A stretch of 64,000 nucleotides of DNA, from positions 1,240,001 through 1,304,000 of the forward strand of contig OZ251507.1 in the NCBI GenBank assembly GCA_965242895.1, written 5' to 3'. Under the pieces are notes generated by a model, which saw only the letters and a list, made by a program, of their open reading frames with translations, ran no database searches and was not told the DNA's origin. A program made the position numbers and the translations under genes. The stretch comes from CATQHL01 sp965242895. GTDB taxonomy: Bacteria > Actinomycetota > Acidimicrobiia > Acidimicrobiales > CATQHL01. Below, one piece after another: positions 26,490 through 35,280 of the stretch (position 1 is its first letter; each line of letters opens with the position of its first letter).

Positions 26490-27782
26490 TCAACTCACGT
26501 TGATGGAAACTCCCATGGCCGACGCAGCAGCAACTATGGTTTCTGTTTGAGCTTCAAGCGCTTCGATTCCGCTCAGAATGGATCTGCGGCCAGGCGCATC
26601 ATCGGATAAGTCCTCTCTGAGGTGCTGATCGAAGGGGGCGGGGATTGCCTTGAGAGTCGTTAAACCTGCGCTTACTTCTGAACGCAGCCGGTCGGCAAGG
26701 TCGGAGTCCTTCGCAGCCACTAGATCCAACACGCCCGTTCCGCTGACACCGCCTGGATATTCACCTAGAAGCACCATCTGTATTCCCAAGGCGTTGGCGA
26801 TTATGTCTCGAGTGGTGTTATCCGAGAAGCATGAGTGTTCGTCTTCTTGGGAGCGCTCCGCATACGCAACGTTCATTCGCTCACCCGCTAGTTCGCCGCG
26901 GCTCAACTCACCGATTCCGGTGATGATTTTCACTACTGCGTCTTCGGTAGGCGACGCCAAGAATTCGCTTCGATAGTTGTTTCCGCCGGGCGCCCAGGCA
27001 GCTTGGAGATCGGCTAAGTGACCGATGAGAACGTCTGAGGCCGTTGCCAAGTACGTGCTTCTGCGGTCGGCGTTGGGATTAGTCGTGTAATCCTCAAACG
27101 GCCTAACGCCTGGGCCGTCCTCGCTGAGATCTTGCCCCCAAAGCAAGAATTCGATCGCGTGCCATCCCGTCGATACATTTTCCTCGCCGCCTTCCTCGTT
27201 TAGCGAGACGATCAAGTCGGCATCAATAACCGGAAACTCATCCGGATTGTTTACGATGCCCGCTGACGGGTTTCCCTCGACGTAGTCGATGTAGGCCTCG
27301 TCCAGCGGCCAAGCGTTTATGAGGCCTTCGGTTCCGGTTTCTTCGTCATCAATCGGCCCTCCGTAAAAGCGAAACGCTTCGGTCAGTCCGTAGTCCTCAC
27401 GCGCCGTCAGCCAAGCCCGCTTGGCGCCGTCAAGAGAAGCCGGATTGGGGTCAGCCAAGAATCGGTCAATCGCCTGATCCATCTGCTGAGCAGAAGTCAG
27501 ACTCACGGAGTAAGAAGAGTAAACGCCCTCTGCGTATGTGTCGACCGCTTCGCTCATCAAGACCGAAAAGTCGGGTTCGCTAGAGACCTCAGGGGCTGCT
27601 GGAGCGCTCGGAGGCTCTGCAGCGCCAGGGCTGCTAGCAGGCTCGGAACTGCTGCATGAAGCCGCTAGAAGAGCAAGAAGCAGGAGCAGGCAGGCCGATC
27701 CGAGAAAACGCGGAAGGCGCAGGTTCGCTGAAGAGCGCCGCCGTGAAGGCAAAAGACGCTGCATCGGTTGGTAGTCATTCAT
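26490..27782 (-). CDS. Imelysin-family lipoprotein with intact GxHxxE
   Basis: About 430 aa from ATG 27782 (GGAAAA upstream; TTG 27794 is an alternative). Basic N-terminus and lipobox LLAASC, then the imelysin domain with AWLTAREDYGLTEAFRFYGG, the WPLDEAYIDYVEG segment and the diagnostic GWHAIEFLLWG. Family members are outer-face or periplasmic helical proteins linked to iron acquisition. A DCxGxG-like region (SYS) is not evident. First gene of the imelysin operon proper; the DUF2419 gene lies about 145 nt upstream on the same strand. Confidence 0.88.
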   Translation of the reverse strand: MNDYQPMQRLLPSRRRSSANLRLPRFLGSACLLLLLALLAASCSSSEPASSPGAAEPPSAPAAPEVSSEPDFSVLMSEAVDTYAEGVYSSYSVSLTSAQQMDQAIDRFLADPNPASLDGAKRAWLTAREDYGLTEAFRFYGGPIDDEETGTEGLINAWPLDEAYIDYVEGNPSAGIVNNPDEFPVIDADLIVSLNEEGGEENVSTGWHAIEFLLWGQDLSEDGPGVRPFEDYTTNPNADRRSTYLATASDVLIGHLADLQAAWAPGGNNYRSEFLASPTEDAVVKIITGIGELSRGELAGERMNVAYAERSQEDEHSCFSDNTTRDIIANALGIQMVLLGEYPGGVSGTGVLDLVAAKDSDLADRLRSEVSAGLTTLKAIPAPFDQHLREDLSDDAPGRRSILSGIEALEAQTETIVAAASAMGVSINVS

Positions 27783-27850
27783 AAGATTTTCCAATCTAAA
27801 TTTTTGTGCGGATTCCGAAACTGATGTAAAGTTGCCGAATCCAAGATTTG

Positions 27851-27870
27851 TTAACTTTGATTAACTTTAG
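27851..27870. promoter_or_regulatory. Direct repeat upstream of the imelysin operon
   Basis: TTAACTTTGA and TTAACTTTAG are adjacent 10-bp near-identical units, one helical turn apart, in an AT-rich 140-nt spacer. On the minus strand an AT-rich TATATT-like box lies next to them. This is a candidate operator or activator site, possibly metal-responsive; no match to the IdeR consensus is claimed. Confidence 0.4.
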
Positions 27871-27925
27871 CCATTAAATATAGATAAGACAACCTGTTCT
27901 GCGCTACCAAAAGCTTTTCCTAAAT

Positions 27926-28963
27926 TCAATACATGATTGTGCGGGTGAGATGGTGAGGCCGAAAAGTGGTGTGATAGGCACGCCAAAGACGCAGATCGAC
28001 CTGAGGGACCGACACCGCTGCAGCCGGAGGGCGGAGACGGTTCACTGCCTCAGTCAGAAGCGCCATGGCATACAACGTGTGCGAACGAATTTCCACTTCG
28101 GCCTCGCTTTGGGCAACGATGTGCTCCCCTGACGAAATCGCATGCTCCAATTCGGCCGAATATGTCAGGATTCCCATTGCTTGCAAAGCAACGGGCAGGA
28201 TGTAATCGGCGAACGCTGTCATCATCTCCAAATCCTCCAAGACGAAGTTCCCTGCGGAGTGAAGGGGCATGTAAAGCGTCCAGAAGAACAGTTGCGCCAG
28301 TTTGTAAAACCGAACTTCGGCGCCCTTGTAGTCGCTGACGTCGGCAAACCTAGGAAACTCTGCTACAAGCCGCTCAAGCAGACCGTCGCCCGAGGCATAT
28401 AAAGCCGGGGGGCAGTTCCCCACAAAACGATGAGCAGCGCCGCCGTAATTCTCCTTTAGCGTCGCACCGACCGCATTGAGAATCTCGACGCGCTCTGAAC
28501 TCATCGGAAGCTTGATGTTCCCATCGAAGACCTCCTCTAGATCGCTCAAAGTCATCTCCGCCCAGTATCCGCCCTCGCGCAAGGGCACACCGTTTCGGAG
28601 AGCGCGGTGCACACAAGCAAACATCGCCTCGGAGTCCGACCATTGCCTTCCCAAGTACTCGGTGACAAATTTTTCTCCGGTATCGAAATCTGAAAAGGCG
28701 AAGTTCATCAATGCGTAGAAGAAGTAAACGTCGATGAGTTCTTCCGCCGAAGTGAAAGTGTGGAACGCTCCGTCGATCGGGGTGGACGGAAACTCAAATC
28801 CCTCGAAAGCCATCCAAGAAGCAGTGCTCCCTACGGCTTCATGGGAAGTCCGCACATAAGAAGAGGACTCGATCACAGGACGCAAGGACTGCATCACGGA
28901 GGACTCCCACACCGGGCAGTCTCGGTTGGCGAAAAGGGGTGAAGAGCGGCGGTTCATCTGCAC
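27926..28963 (-). CDS. DUF2419 (queuosine-salvage fold) protein, divergent
   Basis: A 345-aa protein recognisable as DUF2419/Qng1, whose known members release queuine from queuosine 5'-phosphate. Matching segments: SSYVRTSHEAV at the N-terminus, LMNFAF, RFYKLAQLFFWTLY, MMTAFADYILPVALQAMG, EAEVEIRSHTLYA and the terminal RPHHLTRTIMY. Compared with the human sequence as I remember it, the Asp before LNF and the Asp after FYKRAQ are absent, and the FxFW Trp is lost, so the usual activity is doubtful. GTG 28963 has AGGAG six bases upstream. Same strand as, and upstream of, the imelysin-carboxylase operon. Confidence 0.72.
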   Translation of the reverse strand: MQMNRRSSPLFANRDCPVWESSVMQSLRPVIESSSYVRTSHEAVGSTASWMAFEGFEFPSTPIDGAFHTFTSAEELIDVYFFYALMNFAFSDFDTGEKFVTEYLGRQWSDSEAMFACVHRALRNGVPLREGGYWAEMTLSDLEEVFDGNIKLPMSSERVEILNAVGATLKENYGGAAHRFVGNCPPALYASGDGLLERLVAEFPRFADVSDYKGAEVRFYKLAQLFFWTLYMPLHSAGNFVLEDLEMMTAFADYILPVALQAMGILTYSAELEHAISSGEHIVAQSEAEVEIRSHTLYAMALLTEAVNRLRPPAAAVSVPQVDLRLWRAYHTTFRPHHLTRTIMY

Positions 28964-29028
28964 AAGGTCTCCTTTCTTGTTTCGTTCTCACTCATTCGGG
29001 GACTCTGATGGCAGACTATGGGAAAACT

Positions 29029-29052
29029 CGGAGGCGCAAAGACGCAAAAGAA
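29029..29052. repeat. GCGCAAAGACGCAAAAG-type dispersed motif
   Basis: A short GCAAAGACGCAAAAG-like sequence just before the VOC gene. A related AACGCAGAGAACGCAAAGACC tract lies at 53090-53140. Such motifs recur between genes in many environmental bacterial genomes; their role is unknown to me. Confidence 0.4.
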
Positions 29053-29063
29053 AGGATCACAAA

Positions 29064-29987
29064 ATGCCAATTCGTACCTCTTATAAACACGGCACCCCCT
29101 CCTGGACAGATCTCGCAACGAGCGACATAGAAGCCGCGCAGAAGTTCTACGGCAACCTCTTCGGCTGGACGGCCCGTGGAATTCATTACGCTCCTCCACC
29201 GGGCCCCGCACAGAAGTTACACGGCAAATTCTTCGGCTGGACGGGTGAGCCATCCACCGAGCCTGAGGCTATGGGCTACACGGTATTCGTGAAGGGCGAA
29301 CATGCAGTCGCCGGCTGTGCACCGACTTGGGGCGACGAGATGCCGACGTGCTGGAGCACGTACGTAACCGTCGAGAACGCCGACGAGACCATCGCAAGCG
29401 CAAAAGAGGCCGGCGGCAGCATCCGCCTCGAAGGATGCGACGTGCTGAGCGCCGGACGCATGGGGGTCATCACCGATCCCACCGGAGCAACCTTCTCGAT
29501 CTGGCAGCCCAAAGAGCACATCGGAGCCACAATCGTCAACGAGCACGGAACGCTCTGCTGGAACGAACTTGCCACTCGCGACACGGAGACGGCGAAGGAG
29601 TTCTACAAGAAAATCTTTGGCTGGGGGGCTTTACAAGTGGGCGATCCCAATGCCAATCCCCCATACGACTATCACGGCTGGACAACAGCGGGCAGCAGCA
29701 ACTTTGCCGACATAGTCGGCGGAATGATAAAGATGGACGAGAACTGGCCAGCCGAAGTGCCTGCCCACTGGATGACCTACTTCGCCGTCGACGACTGCGA
29801 CGGCTCAGCTGCGAAGGTGACCGAGTTGGGAGGAACTGTGTGCGTACCTCCCACCGACATCCCGCCAGGGCGTTTCGCTGTGGTTGAAGACCCGCAGGGC
29901 GCCACCTTCACCATCATCCGCATGAACACTCAGCCTGACCGCAGCGCCGAAGCAGCCGAGGGAATAGCTGCCCGGTCAGGGGCGTAG
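29064..29987 (+). CDS. Two-domain VOC (glyoxalase/bleomycin-resistance fold) protein
   Basis: A 308-aa protein with two vicinal-oxygen-chelate domains: PSWTDLATSDIEAAQKFYG opens the first and LCWNELATRDTETAKEFYK the second; each ends with a DPTGATFSIWQ or DPQGATFTII strand. This double VOC form is common in actinobacteria; substrates are mostly unknown. ATG 29064 is preferred because AAAGGA precedes it. The first domain contains an extra in-frame near-repeat of about 12 residues (AQKFYGNLFGWT / AQKLHGKFFGWT) 24 codons apart, absent from the second domain. Confidence 0.88.
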   Translation: MPIRTSYKHGTPSWTDLATSDIEAAQKFYGNLFGWTARGIHYAPPPGPAQKLHGKFFGWTGEPSTEPEAMGYTVFVKGEHAVAGCAPTWGDEMPTCWSTYVTVENADETIASAKEAGGSIRLEGCDVLSAGRMGVITDPTGATFSIWQPKEHIGATIVNEHGTLCWNELATRDTETAKEFYKKIFGWGALQVGDPNANPPYDYHGWTTAGSSNFADIVGGMIKMDENWPAEVPAHWMTYFAVDDCDGSAAKVTELGGTVCVPPTDIPPGRFAVVEDPQGATFTIIRMNTQPDRSAEAAEGIAARSGA

Positions 29988-30107
29988 CTCAACACCCCAG
30001 TCGGTCTGAGATGAACGGCCCGCGGCGGGCGTTCTGAGTTCGCTGAGCTTCGCACAGCCCACTCGCATGGACGCAGGGCGTCACTCTTGCGGGCGGCGTG
30101 AGCCTTG

Positions 30108-31028
30108 ATGAGGTCAGCCGCGCCGCTCATCGTGGTGGTTGGCAGCGTCATGACCGACCTGCTCGCGTTCACCGAGCGCATTCCCAGCCCAGGAGAGACG
30201 CTCGTAGGCAAGTCGTTTCAAACGGGCTTCGGCGGTAAAGGGGCGAACCAGGCGGTGATGGCGCGCCTGTGCGGCGCCAATGTCACCATGGTCTGCTGCG
30301 TGGGGAAAGACGACTACGGCGAGAAGACGCTGGAAAACTTCAGCAAATACGGCATTAACACCTCGCACGTCCGCAAGGTGAACATGCCCAGCGGGGTCGC
30401 ATCCATCTGGGTCGACGCAGCCGGCATGAACAGGATCATCATCATGAGCGGGGCTAACAATGCGCTGAACGGCGAGCAAGCCGCACTGGCTGTCGCTGAA
30501 GGTCCCGCTCCCGACGTGGTGGCGGGACAACTCGAGACGCCCCAGGAAGCGACCGCAAAGGCCTTCATGGAAGGCAAGAAACGAGGCGCCGTCACCGTCC
30601 TAAACCCAGCGCCGGCAGCGGATCTTCTGCCAGGTCTCATCGCAGCCACCGACTGGCTTATCCCCAACGAGGTGGAGTTCGCCAGAATCACAGGCAAGAC
30701 AGGCGACCTCAGCGATCGGAGTCTGAAGCGGGCGGCGGAGGAGCTGGGATGCCGCCTAGTCGTAACCTTGGGAAAAGCGGGCGCTGCCCTCCTCGACAAA
30801 GACGGGAACGTCCGACGGGTGACGGCGCCAGCAGTAACGCCTGTAGACACCACTGGGGCTGGCGACGCCTTCGTCGGCAGTTTCTCCTACTCACTTGCCA
30901 GAGGCTTCACCGAAGACAGAGCCTTACGTATTGCGGTAGCGGTCGCCTCCGACAGCGTTAAGAGAATCGGAACTCAGAGTTCATTCCCAGACCCTGATGC
31001 GTGCAAAATCCTCTTAGAGAACGTCTGA
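30108..31028 (+). CDS. rbsK: Ribokinase / PfkB-family sugar kinase
   Basis: A 306-aa PfkB-family kinase. The N-terminal GSVMTDLLAFTERIPSPGET, the glycine motif FGGKGANQAVMARLCG, NPAPA and the catalytic anion hole DTTGAGDAFVGSFSY with the base Asp are all present. The pattern matches ribokinase, which phosphorylates ribose at O5 for the pentose phosphate pool. ATG 30108 is used; a TTG three bases upstream is possible. It stands alone, without ribose transporter genes, so deoxyribose or another sugar remains possible. Confidence 0.85.
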   Translation: MRSAAPLIVVVGSVMTDLLAFTERIPSPGETLVGKSFQTGFGGKGANQAVMARLCGANVTMVCCVGKDDYGEKTLENFSKYGINTSHVRKVNMPSGVASIWVDAAGMNRIIIMSGANNALNGEQAALAVAEGPAPDVVAGQLETPQEATAKAFMEGKKRGAVTVLNPAPAADLLPGLIAATDWLIPNEVEFARITGKTGDLSDRSLKRAAEELGCRLVVTLGKAGAALLDKDGNVRRVTAPAVTPVDTTGAGDAFVGSFSYSLARGFTEDRALRIAVAVASDSVKRIGTQSSFPDPDACKILLENV

Positions 31029-31137
31029 ACCCCCCTCCTACGTCTGACCCTTCCCCGCCGCAATCCCCGAATCCCTTGAACGAGCGAGCGGGCAAGGGCA
31101 GGCGGTATTACCAGGGACTGCGGCGCTCCGGCTAGAA

Positions 31138-32271
31138 CTATTCCCCTCCTTCTTTAAGCTCTACAACGTCCCGCTTCCAGTCGCCCCCGAATATGTCCAG
31201 TCCTTTCGCCTGCAAGGAAGCGTGGGCTTCCGAAACGATGTCGTTGCGATACGCGTCCCCCCCAGGAGCTTCATCGAGGATTTCTTGGGTTACGGCAATC
31301 TCCACGGTCTGCTCCCAGAGATCTTCGGGGATTTTACCGATGCCCTCGCGGGAGGGCCAGATCAAGGCGTTGACCTCGTTAAGTTGCCAAATCTGATGAG
31401 ACCGACCCTGAGGCGGGGACCGCTCAAGGATGATGTCAACGCATGCGTCAGGATTGTCGCGGCACCAAATCCAGCCTTCCAGCGAAGCCTGCACAAAGCG
31501 CACAGCCGTATCTCTGAAACCAGGTTCTTCGTCCAGCCGGTTTGCGTCCGCCCAAATGGAGTCATGAAGCATGCCCGTGCCGACTTCATTCCAATCAATG
31601 ACCACCAAATCTGACGGCTGGTAAAGCTCTCCGGTATCAGGATTGACCACCTCGAGGATTTGCGCGTACTCGTTATAGATCATCGCCTGAGCAGCGTCTA
31701 TGCTTCGATCTAAGAATTCCGACATGTCGGAATCTTTCTGCTGGACGATGGTCACGTCCTCTTCCGGGTCGATACCGACGCGTCGCAGCCCGGCGATCAG
31801 TTCGTGCTCGTTGCCGTAGCCCCAACTGCCTAGCCGCTTGCCTCTCAAGTCAGACGCCCCCTTTATCCCGGAATCCGCCCACGCCACCTGAACCAGACCG
31901 CTCCGCTCGAAAATCTGAGCAATGTTCACCACGTTTGCGCCCTCTTCACGTAACTGGAGCGCACGAGGCACCAAAGAACTGACAAAGTCCACGCCGGTTT
32001 CCAACAATTCAATCGGGACGATGTCTCCTCGACCTTCGATAAGAGTCACCTCTAGACACTGATCTTCGTAGAAACCTCGATCCTGCGCCGCGTAGTAGCC
32101 AGCAAACTCGGCCTGATCGAACCATTGGAGCTGCATGGAGACTTCGACCGGATCAGAACAATCCTCCACCAGCGGAGAACTAGAGCCGGAATCGCGGCTG
32201 CAGCCGAAAGCGGCCGCAGCAAGAACGCTTAGAACGGCCAGAACTTTGAACGTCGACTTTCTCTTTCGCAA
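31138..32271 (-). CDS. NMT1/SsuA-type ABC substrate-binding lipoprotein
   Basis: A 377-aa lipoprotein (lipobox AAFGC near residue 24; TTG start with GGGG upstream). The opening VSMQLQWFDQAEFAGYYAA is the hallmark of ThiY/RibY/NMT1-type binding proteins that capture pyrimidine-like or aromatic heterocycles; also MIYNEYAQILEVVNPDTGE and NALIWPS. It is a close paralogue of the next gene upstream and is separated from it by tRNA-Ser(GCT). Probably serves the permease-ATPase set encoded further upstream in the pyrimidine operon. Confidence 0.88.
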   Translation of the reverse strand: MRKRKSTFKVLAVLSVLAAAAFGCSRDSGSSSPLVEDCSDPVEVSMQLQWFDQAEFAGYYAAQDRGFYEDQCLEVTLIEGRGDIVPIELLETGVDFVSSLVPRALQLREEGANVVNIAQIFERSGLVQVAWADSGIKGASDLRGKRLGSWGYGNEHELIAGLRRVGIDPEEDVTIVQQKDSDMSEFLDRSIDAAQAMIYNEYAQILEVVNPDTGELYQPSDLVVIDWNEVGTGMLHDSIWADANRLDEEPGFRDTAVRFVQASLEGWIWCRDNPDACVDIILERSPPQGRSHQIWQLNEVNALIWPSREGIGKIPEDLWEQTVEIAVTQEILDEAPGGDAYRNDIVSEAHASLQAKGLDIFGGDWKRDVVELKEGGE

Positions 32272-32327
32272 GATTTCCCCCTAACTCGGAATCAGCAGAG
32301 CCACTCAAAATTTAACGGAGGAAGTAG

Positions 32328-32418
32328 CGGAGAGGGTGGGATTTGAACCCACGAAGGGCTGTAACACCCTTACTCCCTTAGCAGGGGAGCGCCTTCAACC
32401 GGACTCGGCCACCTCTCC
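32328..32418 (-). tRNA. tRNA-Ser(GCT)
   Basis: Acceptor GGAGAGG/CCTCTCC, anticodon loop CTGCTAA (anticodon GCT), long variable arm and T-arm GGTTCAAATCC. CCA is not encoded. Sits between two paralogous binding-protein genes, co-directional with both. Confidence 0.96.
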
Positions 32419-32514
32419 GGCTCTTTGCATGCTAACCAACGGGAGCGAAGATGCTGCCAACCCTGACAGCCAAGCAAGCAAACGCCCAAACAAACTCCTA
32501 GCCGGCCGAGCGGG

Positions 32515-33627
32515 CTACTCTCCACCCTCGATCAGTTCCACGACCGAACGCTCCCAAGAAGCGCCAAAAACGTCATATCCAGCTTCTTCAAGCCTGGCGA
32601 CAGCCTCTTCTGCAATGTCGGTACGGTATGCATCTTTGGGCGGCAGAAAGTCCAAAATCTCTTCTACTACGCTCACGATCGTAGTGCGATCCCATAGTCC
32701 TTCCACCATCACCCCTATACCCAAGGTAGAAGGCCAGATCAAGGCGTTTACCTCGTTTAGTTGCCAAGCCTGATGCGACCGCCCCAAGGTAGGGGCGTCC
32801 TCCAGCACAATATCCACACATTCGTCAGGAAAGTCACGGCACCAGATCCAACCTCGCAGAGAGGCCTCCAGAAAACGCACCGCAATTTCGCGAAAGCCAG
32901 GTTCTTTCTCCAACCGCTCGGCGTCCGCCCATATGGAATCCTGGAGCATCGAAGTCCCTACCTCGCTCCAGTTGATTATCACCATGTCTTCCGGGCGGTA
33001 TTGCTGCCCGGTGTCCGGGTTGACCGCCTCGAGAACCTGGGCGTATTCGTTATAGATCATCGCTTGCGCTGCGTCGATCTCTCGATTTAGAAAGGCGGCC
33101 ATATCAAAGTTTTGTTGAACGAGCGTGACGTCCCTCTCTAAATCAATTCCGGCATGACGAAGACCGGCTCGCTGTTCGAAATCGTTCCCGTAACCCCAGT
33201 TACCTACAATCTTGCCTCTCAGATCTTCCACCGTCCTGATGCCAGAATCCGCCCAAACTACCTGAACCGTTCCGCTGCGTTCAAATATCTGTGCAATGTT
33301 GACGACGTTGGCACCTTCTTCCAATGGCACAAGCGCCCGAGGTACCCAGGAGACAGCGAAGTCCGCACCTCCGGAGACCATCACGGCTATCGGAACAAGC
33401 TCTACCCCGCCTTCGTAAATGGTCACATCAATGCACTCGTCAAGGTAATAACCGTTTTCTTGAGCTGCAAAATAGCCCGCGAACTGAGCCTGAGTAAACC
33501 ACTGAAGCTGCAGAGTGACCTTGGTCAGCTCGTCGCACCACGCAGGCACGGCCACTGGGGGTTGGCCGACGCAGGCAGGAAGCAGCAGGACAGACAGTCC
33601 TGATAGGGCGAGAAGTCTCTTCAACAC
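32515..33627 (-). CDS. NMT1/SsuA-type ABC substrate-binding protein
   Basis: A 370-aa exported lipoprotein (VLLLPACVG lipobox; GTG start 33627). Contains VTLQLQWFTQAQFAGYFAA, AQIFERSGTVQVVWADSGI and MIYNEYAQVLEAVNPDTG, all shared with the 31138 paralogue. The ligand is likely a nitrogen heterocycle such as a pyrimidine precursor or hydantoin, given the catabolic genes upstream. Only 12 nt separate it from the permease gene, so it is the transporter's main binding protein. Confidence 0.88.
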   Translation of the reverse strand: MLKRLLALSGLSVLLLPACVGQPPVAVPAWCDELTKVTLQLQWFTQAQFAGYFAAQENGYYLDECIDVTIYEGGVELVPIAVMVSGGADFAVSWVPRALVPLEEGANVVNIAQIFERSGTVQVVWADSGIRTVEDLRGKIVGNWGYGNDFEQRAGLRHAGIDLERDVTLVQQNFDMAAFLNREIDAAQAMIYNEYAQVLEAVNPDTGQQYRPEDMVIINWSEVGTSMLQDSIWADAERLEKEPGFREIAVRFLEASLRGWIWCRDFPDECVDIVLEDAPTLGRSHQAWQLNEVNALIWPSTLGIGVMVEGLWDRTTIVSVVEEILDFLPPKDAYRTDIAEEAVARLEEAGYDVFGASWERSVVELIEGGE

Positions 33628-33639
33628 CTTAAACAGTGG

Positions 33640-34482
33640 CTAATCCCTAGAAAATTTCGTCCAGGGGGCTACAAACCGCTCCAACAAAGCAGCTGAGTAG
33701 TAAAAAATCAAACCCATGGCGCTACCGGCCACGACGCCTGCCCAAGCCTCCTCATAGCGCGTGAACTGGGCGTTCTGAGAAATATAGTTGCCCAAAGTGT
33801 CTTGCCTCCCACCAAAAAACTCAGCGAGAATGGCGGCCATGACCGCCAGTGAAGTCGTTATCCGCAACGCGGAGAAGAAGTAGGCAAGAGCGTTGGGAAT
33901 GCGCACGGTGCGCAGTATCCGCCAAGCACCGGACGCGTATGACCGCATCAAGTCGACTTGTTCGGCCGCCACCTGAGTCAAGCCCTTGGTTGTATTGACA
34001 AAAATGGGGAAAAAGACCATCAATACGACAACCGCTTGGTTGGATCGGGAAGAAGTTATCCCCAGCCAGTTGTTAAAAAGCGGAGCCAGAGCAATGATCG
34101 GAATTGCGCTGATCGCCAGAGCCAGAGGAGTCAGCGTGGCATCGGCGGCACGAAAGCGTGCGACCATGAAGGACATAACGACTCCCAGCACTACGCCGCC
34201 TATTAGGCCAGTGAAGATGACGAAACCAGTCACCCTAGTGGCCGCAAAAATAGTTGACCAGTTTTCGGCGAGCGTGAGGGCTATATCCGACGGACGCGGC
34301 AAGGCAAACCTTTCGGGGTTGATCAACCAGAGTCCAATCTCCCAAATTTCCAGAAGCGCCACTCCGAACATCACCGACGGCAACCAGGTACGAGCGGAGC
34401 GCCAAAACCGGACGGCCGCCCGACCTCGCCGCCCAGTGGGCGCGGCAAGTTCGGAATCGGAGGGTGGAGTGGCGAGACTCAT
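33640..34482 (-). CDS. ABC transporter permease (SsuC/TauC type)
   Basis: A 280-aa inner-membrane permease with about six hydrophobic segments and the binding-protein-dependent transport motif EQVDLMRSYASGAWRILRTV (about residues 160-180). ATG start. Member of the NMT1-type importer with the ATPase encoded 12 nt upstream and a second permease beyond; two different permease genes suggest a heterodimeric channel. Confidence 0.9.
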   Translation of the reverse strand: MSLATPPSDSELAAPTGRRGRAAVRFWRSARTWLPSVMFGVALLEIWEIGLWLINPERFALPRPSDIALTLAENWSTIFAATRVTGFVIFTGLIGGVVLGVVMSFMVARFRAADATLTPLALAISAIPIIALAPLFNNWLGITSSRSNQAVVVLMVFFPIFVNTTKGLTQVAAEQVDLMRSYASGAWRILRTVRIPNALAYFFSALRITTSLAVMAAILAEFFGGRQDTLGNYISQNAQFTRYEEAWAGVVAGSAMGLIFYYSAALLERFVAPWTKFSRD

Positions 34483-34494
34483 TCGCTAAGGCGG

Positions 34495-35280
34495 CTATCC
34501 GCGCAGAACTTTGCGCACTGCGGCGACGCGGCGAAAAAATTCTTCGTCATCCCGGATACTAGGACTTCGTCCCTCTAAATCAGTAGATAAGTTCTTGATA
34601 ATCCTCGCCGGACGGGCAGACAGCACTGAGACCGACGTAGACAAGAACACTGCCTCGGGAATGGAATGGGTCACAAAAACAACGGTCATTGAGAATTCCC
34701 GCCAGATTGTTAACAATGCATTTTGCATGAACTCGCGGGTTATCTCGTCAAGCGCGCCGAAGGGTTCGTCCATGAGAAGAAGCGACGGCTCAAAGGACAA
34801 AGCGCGAGCGATGGCCACCCTCTGCTGCATGCCGCCGGAGAGTTGCTGCGGAAAGTGCTTGGCAAAACCCGAAAGTTCTACAAGTTCCAGCATCTCCTCA
34901 GATCGTGCTCGGCGGCGTGCTTTTGACCATCCCATGATCTCAAGGGGAAGTTCCACATTCTTGGAAACTGTGCGCCAACCCAACAAACCGGGCGACTGAA
35001 AAACGATTCCGTATTCAAGGTTCAAACGCGCCTGAAGAGCAGATTTGCCGTTTATTCTCACCATGCCGTCGGTCGGGCGCAAAAGACCAGCAAGCAATCG
35101 AAGCAAAGTGGTCTTTCCACACCCAGACGGTCCGATAATCGACACGAACTCTCCTGGTTTTATCAACAACTCGAAATCCTTCAACGCCTGCACCTCGCTG
35201 AGATGACCTGGATTGAAGGTCTTGCTCACCCCGAGGACCTCCACCGCCAGAGGCGCTTCGGAAACCGATTCTTTCACCAC
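34495..35280 (-). CDS. ABC transporter ATP-binding protein (SsuB/TauB type)
   Basis: A 261-aa ATPase: Walker A GPSGCGKTT, Q-loop VFQSPGLLGWRTV, signature LSGGMQQRVAIARAL, Walker B LLLMDEPFGALDEITRE and H-loop VTHSIPEAVFLS. The DEPFGALDEITRE form is the nitrate/sulfonate/taurine/pyrimidine importer class. GTG start overlapping the end of the upstream permease by 7 nt. Energises uptake by the two flanking permeases. Confidence 0.93.
   Translation of the reverse strand: MVKESVSEAPLAVEVLGVSKTFNPGHLSEVQALKDFELLIKPGEFVSIIGPSGCGKTTLLRLLAGLLRPTDGMVRINGKSALQARLNLEYGIVFQSPGLLGWRTVSKNVELPLEIMGWSKARRRARSEEMLELVELSGFAKHFPQQLSGGMQQRVAIARALSFEPSLLLMDEPFGALDEITREFMQNALLTIWREFSMTVVFVTHSIPEAVFLSTSVSVLSARPARIIKNLSTDLEGRSPSIRDDEEFFRRVAAVRKVLRG

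Noticed and set aside
29327..29887. 186-codon Arg-rich plus-strand frame within the VOC gene
   Set aside because: Very basic composition typical of a shifted frame of GC-rich coding DNA.
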